A DNA stretch of 42,723 nt from Kluyvera intermedia. Its GTDB lineage: Bacteria; Pseudomonadota; Gammaproteobacteria; Enterobacterales; Enterobacteriaceae. Shown here one piece after another: positions 26,264-32,513 of this stretch. The position numbers and the translations under genes are program-made. Each line of letters begins with the position of its first letter. Position 1 is the first letter of the stretch. The notes below the pieces were generated by a model. That model was given only the letters and a program-made list of their open reading frames with translations. It was not told where the DNA came from and searched no databases. The stretch spans positions 40,544-83,266 of the forward strand of contig NZ_JAKCNS010000018.1 in the NCBI RefSeq assembly GCF_021440345.1. The letters run 5' to 3'.

Positions 26264-26742
26264 AGCAGACCGTGTTCAGCGAAAGACAATATCTTTGTGC
26301 CACCGACGATAAGGTGGTCAGGCACACGGATATCAACGAGCTGAAGCGCCTGCACCAGACGCTGCGTGATGGTCTTATCTGCCTTGCTGGGCGAGGTGTC
26401 GCCGGAGGGATGGTTATGCGCCAGTATCACTGCTGCCGCATTGAAGTACAGGGCGCGTTTGACCACCTCACGGGGATGTACCTCGGTACTGCTAATAGAA
26501 CCGGCAAACAGGGTTTCGTGGGCAATCAACTGGTTCTGCTGGTTCAGATACAGCACCATAAACTCTTCGCGCTCCAGTCCCGCCATTTTCAGTTTCAGCC
26601 AGTCGCGGGCAGCCTGAGTGGAGGTGAATGCCACGCCTGTTTCGCGCAGGTGTCGGTCAAGCAGCGTTAAGGCGCGTTTTATCGTGCGTTGTGCGGCCAA
26701 TGAAAGTGCCGTAGCCTGTGGGATAAGTGACTGTTCCATCAT
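26260..26742 (-). CDS. yeeS: RadC/JAB-domain protein YeeS/YfjY
   Basis: A 160-residue RadC-family protein lacking the N-terminal HhH region of full RadC. The JAMM metalloprotease motif is complete: E59/E60, H109-x-H111 and D122 (AHNHPSGDTSPSKAD). Biochemical role unknown; in islands and plasmids it travels with KlcA/ArdB. GGA precedes tandem ATGs. Located 8 nt after the antirestriction gene. Confidence 0.93.
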   Translation of the reverse strand: MMEQSLIPQATALSLAAQRTIKRALTLLDRHLRETGVAFTSTQAARDWLKLKMAGLEREEFMVLYLNQQNQLIAHETLFAGSISSTEVHPREVVKRALYFNAAAVILAHNHPSGDTSPSKADKTITQRLVQALQLVDIRVPDHLIVGGTKILSFAEHGLL

Positions 26743-26750
26743 GAATATCC

Positions 26751-27209
26751 TTAATCAATAATGCGAAAAATGGCGTGGGATTCAGGGTGCTGCAGGGCGT
26801 AATCCCGCAGGCGGTAATAGTGCTCCGTCATGGCACCGCATTCGGTGCGACAGGCGTGATGGCTGTATTCAATCAGGCAGACCGCGATACCTGCGGCTTC
26901 CACGCTCATTTCCACACCATTACCGTTCATGCTGTTGAACATATGCCATTTATCACCACCGTCAGCATCAGGGGCCATAAACGCGCCGCCATTACGCAGC
27001 GTGTAAAAGGACCAGATACCACCGCTGTACTCATCACAAAAGCGCTCCATCCAGGCGAAAATACGGGGTTCCAGCGATATCCACTGCGGAATATCGCCAA
27101 AGTACAGCGGCCAGAAATCGAGACGCTGCTCGTCAGGTACTAGGGTTGCAGTAAGGTCAAATTGAGGTTCATTAGCGGACATCAATTCGCGTTTAGTTTG
27201 TGTCGTCAT
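26751..27209 (-). CDS. klcA: Antirestriction protein KlcA/ArdB family (YfjX)
   Basis: A 152-residue ArdB/KlcA antirestriction protein (LVPDEQRLDFWPLYFGDIPQWISLEPRIFAWMERFCDEYSGGIWSFYTLRNGGAFMAPD). ArdB-type proteins protect incoming DNA from type I restriction without mimicking DNA. It shares a transcript with the radC-like gene. An intrinsic-terminator hairpin ends only 14 nt upstream of its ATG, abutting the GGAG ribosome site. Confidence 0.93.
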   Translation of the reverse strand: MTTQTKRELMSANEPQFDLTATLVPDEQRLDFWPLYFGDIPQWISLEPRIFAWMERFCDEYSGGIWSFYTLRNGGAFMAPDADGGDKWHMFNSMNGNGVEMSVEAAGIAVCLIEYSHHACRTECGAMTEHYYRLRDYALQHPESHAIFRIID

Positions 27210-27223
27210 GGATATTCTCCGTC

Positions 27224-27253
27224 AATAAAAACGCCAGCGACGATGGCTGGCGT
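27224..27253 (-). terminator. Terminator hairpin in the klcA leader
   Basis: ACGCCAGC (27231-27238) pairs with GCTGGCGT (27246-27253); on the minus strand TTTTATT follows. The U-tract runs almost into the klcA ribosome site, leaving no room for a promoter between terminator and gene. Confidence 0.8.
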
Positions 27254-27294
27254 ATGGGAAATAAAGGACATGCAGGGATGATGAATGGGTGTGG

Positions 27295-27531
27295 TCAGGA
27301 GGAGGATGCTCTGAGGATGCCTGACTTGCGGATATAACGGTTAAGCCCTTCACCGGCATCAGGTTCAAAGCACCACGCCCGCCAGACCATTCGACCTTCT
27401 GAGTCACGAACCACCCGGCGGAAGTGGCTGCGCTGGTCATCTTCAATAGCGATATTTTTATACCGGCGGGTAACCGCTTCAGCCTGCTGTCGGGTGAAGG
27501 GTCCCGGTGGCAACATATGAGATTCAGACAT
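27295..27531 (-). CDS. DUF905 protein (YkfF family)
   Basis: A 78-residue protein nearly identical in pattern to E. coli Ykf[67 protein letters not shown]. Function unknown, a standard member of CP4-type islands. AAGG is 9 nt before the ATG and overlaps the end of the terminator upstream. Confidence 0.9.
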   Translation of the reverse strand: MSESHMLPPGPFTRQQAEAVTRRYKNIAIEDDQRSHFRRVVRDSEGRMVWRAWCFEPDAGEGLNRYIRKSGILRASSS

Positions 27532-27544
27532 TCGGTGTACCTTA

Positions 27545-27582
27545 AAAGCAAAAGCCCCTGACGCAGACGCGTCAGGGGCTTT
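27545..27582 (-). terminator. Strong terminator in the DUF905 leader
   Basis: A perfect 14-bp stem (27551-27564 with 27569-27582; core GCCCCTGACGC) and a 4-nt loop. On the minus strand it is followed by TTTTGCTTTT, which merges with the ribosome site of the DUF905 gene. It ends the transcript of the exported protein gene at 27609. Confidence 0.9.
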
Positions 27583-27608
27583 GGGAGTATGCAGGTGTCG
27601 GGTGATTG

Positions 27609-28019
27609 TCAGTAACCGGTTTGTACCTTATACAGCCGCAGGGTTTTACTGCCCCGGACAATTTTCACATACAGGGCATTATCTTTCGTGCTTCGCACAA
27701 AACCGGCCTGCACATCGCCCTTACAGTCACCACCGTCGTAAGGAATATTGACACCGGTCTGGCGCACCAGGTCGATAACCCCGAAGCTTAAGTCCTCACA
27801 GGCCGGGCCCGGCAGGTCCTGAATCAGGGCAAATTTATGGTCGTCGCTGACACCGGTCAGTGAACACATGGAGGTGTTGATGTCGTTTCCCTGGCACCAG
27901 TACTCCTGTCCGGGATTGTCTTTATCCATCAGGCTTGCCGGAAGTTGAGCGGCACTGGCACTGAATGCAGCAAGTGACAGAATGAGGGCGGGTACAGCAG
28001 AGGTCATCATTTTCAGCAT
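27609..28019 (-). CDS. Exported four-cysteine island protein 1
   Basis: A 136-residue protein not recognised by family. It has a signal peptide (start [23 protein letters not shown]) and a mature chain with exactly four cysteines (EYWCQG, SMCSL, PACED, GGDCK), which suggests two periplasmic disulfides. It ends with a short basic strand region ([16 protein letters not shown]). It resembles the next gene upstream in layout (Y/F-W-C near the mature start, four Cys), so the two may be distant paralogues. Located 66 nt from that gene. Confidence 0.8.
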   Translation of the reverse strand: MLKMMTSAVPALILSLAAFSASAAQLPASLMDKDNPGQEYWCQGNDINTSMCSLTGVSDDHKFALIQDLPGPACEDLSFGVIDLVRQTGVNIPYDGGDCKGDVQAGFVRSTKDNALYVKIVRGSKTLRLYKVQTGY

Positions 28020-28085
28020 GGTTTTCTTCCTGAATTAATCCAGCCCGCTGTCGGGCAAAATGAGAGAAATTGATATCGGGTGTTA

Positions 28086-28523
28086 TCAGAAACGACGGTA
28101 GCGAAACAGCTCTTTGCCCTGGTACAACGCCACCAGGTCGTCATATTCCGGCTTCTTCTGGTTGGGCTTAAAGGTCACTACCGTGCCCGGACGACACAGG
28201 TCTTTTACAGTGAGACCGAATTTCTTGTCCGGAGTAATGGTGAATCCCTTCGACACATCGTTGCGCATGATAGTTATCCAGCCCCACAGGCCACCTTCGC
28301 AGTCCTTAAAGGGTGCTGAACGAACTGTTACCATCCCACCCAGGCGGTCAACAGACATGGCTTCACATTTTCCGGTAACCTGACGATGCGCATCACACCA
28401 GAAAATATTCCCGTTGTTGTCATTGACGACAGCAGGCAGCGTCCGGTTATAAGGCTGGGCCTGAACTTCTGTACAGAGCAGAAGGCTGCCAGTAATGCCC
28501 AGTATTTTAATCAGCGTTTTCAT
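28086..28523 (-). CDS. Exported four-cysteine island protein 2
   Basis: A 145-residue protein of unrecognised family. The start is the ATG at 28523 (MKTLIKILGITGSLLLCTEVQAQ, a signal peptide), with AAGGA 8 nt upstream; a longer frame lacks these. The mature chain has four cysteines (FWCDA, GKCEA, KDCEG, DLCRP). Same layout as the gene at 27609. Periplasmic location is inferred. It lies between a DUF4339 membrane protein and its putative paralogue, in the variable part of the yfjP-cbtA module. Confidence 0.8.
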   Translation of the reverse strand: MKTLIKILGITGSLLLCTEVQAQPYNRTLPAVVNDNNGNIFWCDAHRQVTGKCEAMSVDRLGGMVTVRSAPFKDCEGGLWGWITIMRNDVSKGFTITPDKKFGLTVKDLCRPGTVVTFKPNQKKPEYDDLVALYQGKELFRYRRF

Positions 28524-28564
28524 TACGTTGGTCCTTAACAGAGAAAGTATCAGGTAGCGACGAT

Positions 28565-29101
28565 TCAGGCCCAGACAGTCAGGCCCAGCATCACCAGCCA
28601 TACCCAGAAGTAAGCCGGTTTCTGACCAAGGGTTTTCGCCCGCCGCCACAAATAGAACGGCACCAGCCAGGCAAGTTTGCCGAACGTGGTGGTATCCACT
28701 CCGGCCTTACGCAGGCGTCGTTCATCGAGATACCCCAGTGCGATATTGAGCAGCAGCGTGATGAACCAGTACTGCCCACCCGAGACGGCCTCATATGCCT
28801 CGTCAAATGACATCCCGCTCAATCCTGCAGTCCACAACTCCAGCGCGTAGCCAATGAAGGGAGCAAATGCCAGCGTCCACACAACGCCACCCGGAATGCG
28901 GTTCCCCGGCAGCGCTGGCGGTGTGGTGCTCCGGAGCAGCGCCGAAGAAAGCGGAGTAGCGGAGACCGGCTGCCACTCTGCCATTCCCTGTCGCCATACC
29001 AAAGTGGATGCAGTCAGTTCACCGCGCATAATCAGGCCGGTGATATCGTCTTCAGTAACATTGTCGTGACGTATGCCATTTTTCTCGTAATGCCAGGTCA
29101 T
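28565..29101 (-). CDS. DUF4339 (GYF-like) membrane protein
   Basis: A 178-residue protein. Residues 1-50 are a GYF_2/DUF4339 domain (TWHYEKNGIRHDNVTEDDITGLIMRGELTASTLVWRQGMAEWQPV), a probable protein-protein interaction module. Then come about four hydrophobic segments (70-90, 108-128, 140-155, 162-178) with a cytoplasmic loop LDERRLRKAGVD. Function unknown. AAGGA site 6 nt before the ATG. It follows the WYL regulator by 25 nt on the same strand. Confidence 0.85.
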   Translation of the reverse strand: MTWHYEKNGIRHDNVTEDDITGLIMRGELTASTLVWRQGMAEWQPVSATPLSSALLRSTTPPALPGNRIPGGVVWTLAFAPFIGYALELWTAGLSGMSFDEAYEAVSGGQYWFITLLLNIALGYLDERRLRKAGVDTTTFGKLAWLVPFYLWRRAKTLGQKPAYFWVWLVMLGLTVWA

Positions 29102-29126
29102 TGTTTTTCCTTCTTAACAGAGGTAA

Positions 29127-29837
29127 TTAAATCAGTGTGTTGCCCGGCTCCTCCTCAGAGGGCCCAGGAGACAGGACTTCGCGGATACAGCTGAAGTGCG
29201 GAAGAGCCCGGATAAAGCCCGCCTGTGTGGTTAACTGGCTGAGACGTTTTAGCGGGGTGAACGTGGTGTTGAGTACTGTCACCGCATGGATGGTCGCCAG
29301 AGGATGCACGGTGATATACCCGTTAAGTTCACCGGTGAGGTACCAGCAGCCGTCAAATGAAATCAGTCGGTACGGGGCCAGCCCGTCACAGCGCTCTCCC
29401 TCGGCCAGCAGCAGTACCCGCTGGCATGCGGTAATGGCACTGACGAGGCGGTAAAACACCAGCGAGCTGACCGGTGACACTGACTGTGGGGATTGCCACA
29501 CCAGGCAGGGCATTCCTCCTGCGGTGAGCAGCATGCCCGCCAGACGCCGGTCCAGCCCCGGAAAAATATCGGCCAGTCCTGCCCGGTGAGCAAAGGTCAG
29601 CGCATCCAGCTCGCCCTGTACGCCTCCACCGGTACTGCGCAGGCGGCATTGCCCCCGTCGATACTCAAGGTCGAGGTACATCAGCCGTTCGCGAAAATCC
29701 CGTCGCAGGGTACGCACTGACACACCAAACTCTGCAGCCAGCCGCGCCATATTCAGCGTTTCACCTGCAACCAGGCGGCTGATTATCAGTGACAGCCTGA
29801 CAGCCAGCCGGTCATGACGGCGCTCTGCCTGTGTCAT
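29127..29837 (-). CDS. WYL-domain transcriptional regulator (YfjR-like)
   Basis: A 236-residue DeoR-type helix-turn-helix protein (NMARLAAEFGVSVRTLRRDFRERLMYLDLEYRRGQCRLRS at about 28-67) followed by a WYL domain (about 130-205; YRLISFDGCWYLTGELNGYITVHPLATI). WYL domains sense nucleic acids or small ligands, and such regulators often control defence loci. Position next to yfjQ matches YfjR of CP4-57. GGAG precedes the ATG by 7 nt. It may control the genes downstream. Confidence 0.9.
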   Translation of the reverse strand: MTQAERRHDRLAVRLSLIISRLVAGETLNMARLAAEFGVSVRTLRRDFRERLMYLDLEYRRGQCRLRSTGGGVQGELDALTFAHRAGLADIFPGLDRRLAGMLLTAGGMPCLVWQSPQSVSPVSSLVFYRLVSAITACQRVLLLAEGERCDGLAPYRLISFDGCWYLTGELNGYITVHPLATIHAVTVLNTTFTPLKRLSQLTTQAGFIRALPHFSCIREVLSPGPSEEEPGNTLI

Positions 29838-30045
29838 CTTAAATCTCCGTAATAGTTAACTGACTGAATATGAAATGATTCTAAATAGGGGGGCGGACAG
29901 GGTATGGACACGGAATGAACTATTTTTTATCTGCCTCCGGAAGCAGGCCCGACGCGGCACACCGTGAAATGCGGTGATAAAACACTCAATCCAATGAGGG
30001 GGAAACGGACAGGGAGTGTCCTTTGTTAACATGGCGATAACACTC

Positions 30046-30870
30046 TCAGGACTGAAACCCACTCAGCATCGCTTCCGCCATCACCCAGAGAGCCCGGTTG
30101 AGCTTCACATCTCCGTCAATACCACGCACGGCGCGGGTATGCGTTCGCCCGCCTTTTGCACTCCGGCCACTGAGCCCGCCCTTAATCAGGTTCTCCTGAA
30201 TACGCTGGTATGTGGTCCACAGATCATTGCTCTCATCCTGCCAGCGGCGTGGGGAGAGTATCTGAGGTGCTGTCACCGGCTGGTGGTCCTCACCGAAACG
30301 GTACGTCAGTGCAGCCTGTGCCAGAGCCTGTTGTGCTGGTGGCGGCAGCATCAGCGACTGCATGGCATCCCGCTTCTCTTCCACACGGTCAAAAATACCC
30401 AGCACCTCATACGCCCCCTCTATCACCTGACTCACGACATCTCCTTTGTGCGGCACCCGCACCTCGCCAAACGACTCACCGCAGACAAGCCCGTTCTGGC
30501 ATACCGCACGGAATAGTCCCGGTAGCATCTGATATGAACTGGAGCCATCGTGAGAATTGAGCAGAATAATTTCCGGGACTTGCTTGCCGGTAATTTGCCC
30601 CTCCCGACGCAGGCGCAGCATGTGCTTTGTGTGCTCGCGGCGACCTGGATCACGCACTCTGGTCTGACAGGCAAAGAAGGGCTGGAAGCCTTCGCGCTGC
30701 AGGTTTTCAAGAACGGTAATGGTTGGTATCCAGGTATACCGTGCGCTGCGTGACGCGTGCTTATCCTCACTGAACACACTGGGCACCACCCGAAACAACT
30801 CTTCATGAGTTAACGGACGGTCACGACGGATAAGATTTGCTGCGCCAAAGCGCGAAGCCAGACGGGTCAT
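30046..30870 (-). CDS. yfjQ: DUF932 protein YfjQ/YafZ
   Basis: A 274-residue protein nearly identical along its length to E. coli YfjQ/YafZ (MTRLASRFGAANLIRRDRPLTHEELFRVVPSVFSEDKH; HKGDVVSQVIEGAYEVLGIFDRVEEKRDAMQSL). Function unknown, related to phage/plasmid proteins of the DUF932 group. The ATG at 30870 has GAGGAG 9 nt upstream; an upstream in-frame ATG would lack it. A 208-nt gap separates it from the WYL gene, with only short, weak inverted repeats. Confidence 0.93.
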   Translation of the reverse strand: MTRLASRFGAANLIRRDRPLTHEELFRVVPSVFSEDKHASRSARYTWIPTITVLENLQREGFQPFFACQTRVRDPGRREHTKHMLRLRREGQITGKQVPEIILLNSHDGSSSYQMLPGLFRAVCQNGLVCGESFGEVRVPHKGDVVSQVIEGAYEVLGIFDRVEEKRDAMQSLMLPPPAQQALAQAALTYRFGEDHQPVTAPQILSPRRWQDESNDLWTTYQRIQENLIKGGLSGRSAKGGRTHTRAVRGIDGDVKLNRALWVMAEAMLSGFQS

Positions 30871-30902
30871 AAGCAGACTCCTCATGATGGATAAATAAAG
30901 GC

Positions 30903-30935
30903 AAAAAAGCCCTGTCGCTTAATTGCGGCAGGGCT
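30903..30935 (-). terminator. Terminator between yfjP and yfjQ
   Basis: AGCCCTGTCGC (30908-30918) pairs with GCGGCAGGGCT (30925-30935) across a 6-nt loop; on the minus strand TTTTTTGCC follows. It ends 32 nt before the yfjQ ATG. Confidence 0.9.
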
Positions 30936-30965
30936 CAGGAAACTACGGGTTAGAAGGGTTAATTT

Positions 30966-31829
30966 TCAGAAGAAGAAATTCCAGACTGCACGGGCGACCG
31001 ATACCACGATGTCGCGTACAGACTGGATGACTGCCCGAACCGGGGACGGTATCAGGGGCATGGAACTTACTGTGTCCAACACCGACCCGACCGTTTCCCC
31101 AAAATCGTCACTGGCTTTTTTATTAACGGCATCGGTACGAAGCGGAGCACTGAGTTGTACCGCTACCGGACTGCTGGCCTCGCGTGGCAGGCAACGGATC
31201 ATCCTTTCAGCCATTACCCGAAGCCCCCATTGCAGACGTACTGACACTGCACAAACCGGGTTTACCGGCTGGAACAGTTCATGTAACAGGCAGATTTTGC
31301 GGCGGATATTGTGTTTCTGCTCCGTAGACAATATCTCGCTGCCACTGGCTGGCTCAATCTTGTCGGCCTGACTGATGACAAACAGCACCTTATGCCAGTA
31401 CTGCTCGCCAATCACCTGACGGTAAAAATGCTCATCCACCGCCAGCGCCCGGTCATCGGCCTTAATCAACCACAGCACTAGGTCCAGCCGGGGAAGCTGT
31501 TGCCGGTACAATGCGGCATACTCTGCATCACGGGTCTGACTTTCCCCGACACCAGGCAGATCCACGATGCTCATCACGCGTTCCCCCACCTGCAGTCGAA
31601 AGCGCAGTGGTTCGCGAGTGCAGGCAGCCACATCGCTGACAGTTGAAATCTCACTGGCAAACAGGGCATTGCACAACGAAGACTTTCCCACCCCTGTTTT
31701 GCCCATAATGCCTATCACCGGCTCATAGTGAATAAGCTGGTTTATCTGCTGCAGAATACGCTCTGATGCCCATTGCGGCAGACCGGAAAGCGATTGCTGC
31801 AGTGACTGTAAACCGTCAAATTGTTTCAT
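30966..31829 (-). CDS. yfjP: YfjP/YkfA-type GTPase
   Basis: A 287-residue Era/YeeP-like GTPase. G1 is GKTGVGKS (43-50), G3 is DLPGVGE, and G4 is degenerate (SQAD at about 153). The C-terminal part has a hydrophobic/amphipathic end (VRDIVVSVARAVWNFFF) that could touch membranes. Function unknown; it is a hallmark gene of CP4-57/CP4-6 type islands. GAGGAG is 7 nt before the ATG, and a terminator-like hairpin lies 24 nt upstream. Confidence 0.92.
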   Translation of the reverse strand: MKQFDGLQSLQQSLSGLPQWASERILQQINQLIHYEPVIGIMGKTGVGKSSLCNALFASEISTVSDVAACTREPLRFRLQVGERVMSIVDLPGVGESQTRDAEYAALYRQQLPRLDLVLWLIKADDRALAVDEHFYRQVIGEQYWHKVLFVISQADKIEPASGSEILSTEQKHNIRRKICLLHELFQPVNPVCAVSVRLQWGLRVMAERMIRCLPREASSPVAVQLSAPLRTDAVNKKASDDFGETVGSVLDTVSSMPLIPSPVRAVIQSVRDIVVSVARAVWNFFF

Positions 31830-31852
31830 TACCGCTCCTCTGAAATGAAAAC

Positions 31853-31883
31853 AAAAAAGGCAAGACCGCGAGGTTCTGCCTTT
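31853..31883 (-). terminator. Terminator-like hairpin in the yfjP leader
   Basis: AAAGGCA..ACC (31856-31867) pairs with GGT..TGCCTTT (31872-31883), with a two-base internal mismatch; on the minus strand six T follow. It lies 24 nt upstream of the yfjP ATG, as do similar hairpins before yfjQ, DUF905 and klcA. Confidence 0.7.
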
Positions 31884-31965
31884 AATGAGGTATGTTCAGG
31901 GGAATGATATATATCTGAATATTTTTAGAATGCTGATAGGCCATTCTGTGCTGTGAGTTCAAGTT

Positions 31966-32028
31966 ATTCTGTCCAGTGCTGGCACCCTGGTGGCACCAAC
32001 TCTACGGACAGAATGAAAAGTGCTGGCA
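31966..32028. other. Structured non-coding segment with inverted and direct repeats
   Basis: ATTCTGTCC (31966-31974) and GGACAGAAT (32006-32014) are perfect inverted repeats enclosing 31 nt that contain two copies of TGGCACC. AGTGCTGGCA occurs at 31975-31984 and again at 32019-32028. No gene fits. The layout suits an operator or a small structured RNA, as in the immunity region of P4-type elements, but this is a guess from pattern only. Confidence 0.35.
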
Positions 32029-32172
32029 TAACTTTTGGACGGACGCGTAATCGGTCACTGAACCGCTGGTAAATCTATTCTTCAACGTTCTTACCACCCC
32101 ATATTGGACGCTCAGGTTATTCTTTCCGGATCTCAATGCGAGATGACTACTTGGCAACCCCGGGGGGCTAAG

Positions 32173-32322
32173 ATGGCTATTATCGAAGGTCAATTCATTC
32201 TGAATAGCCCAAGAGGACACCATCGCCGGTGCCGCTATTCTATAAAGAGGTTGTACGTTACTGTAATAACAATTATTATCTGGATGCTACCACTCCGGGC
32301 ACCTTTTATCCCTGCACGTTAG
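32173..32322 (+). CDS. Possible small membrane peptide (49 aa)
   Basis: A short frame with GGGG 6-9 nt before its ATG. The peptide has a basic middle (RGHHRRCRYSIKR) followed by one hydrophobic segment (LYVTVITIIIWMLPLRAPFI). Size and layout are those of small membrane or type I toxin-like peptides, but I recognise no family. It lies in the 684-nt gap between yfjP and the RloC-like gene, on the opposite strand. Could be fortuitous. Confidence 0.35.
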   Translation: MAIIEGQFILNSPRGHHRRCRYSIKRLYVTVITIIIWMLPLRAPFIPAR

Positions 32323-32386
32323 TCATGCTCGTACGAGGTGTACGGGGCTGGCCGGTGGTAAATCGGCGCCGTAGAAGGAGTCCGGT

Positions 32387-32485
32387 ATGAAACAGAAAAC
32401 CGTTCTGGTACGTCAGTACCAGCGTTTTCGTTTAGGCCGCTGGGAGGACGTGTGCATGCACACGCGCTCCCTGCCTAATCGTTAA
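32387..32485 (+). CDS. Possible small basic peptide (32 aa)
   Basis: ATG at 32387 preceded by a good ribosome site (AAGGAG, 6-nt spacing) and a frame of 33 codons. The peptide is strongly basic (starts MKQKTVLVRQYQRF, ends TRSLPNR). It ends 28 nt before the convergent stop of the RloC-like gene. The ribosome site is better than for many real genes here, but I know no homologue. Confidence 0.4.
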   Translation: MKQKTVLVRQYQRFRLGRWEDVCMHTRSLPNR

Positions 32486-32513
32486 TGTCATGTCCCCGGT
32501 GGTGGTAGCACCC

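Noticed and set aside
30016-30516. 166-codon plus-strand frame
   Set aside because: Antisense to yfjQ, which is near-identical to known YfjQ.
32002-32223. 73-codon minus-strand frame
   Set aside because: Crosses the repeat-rich segment with no ribosome site; composition looks random.
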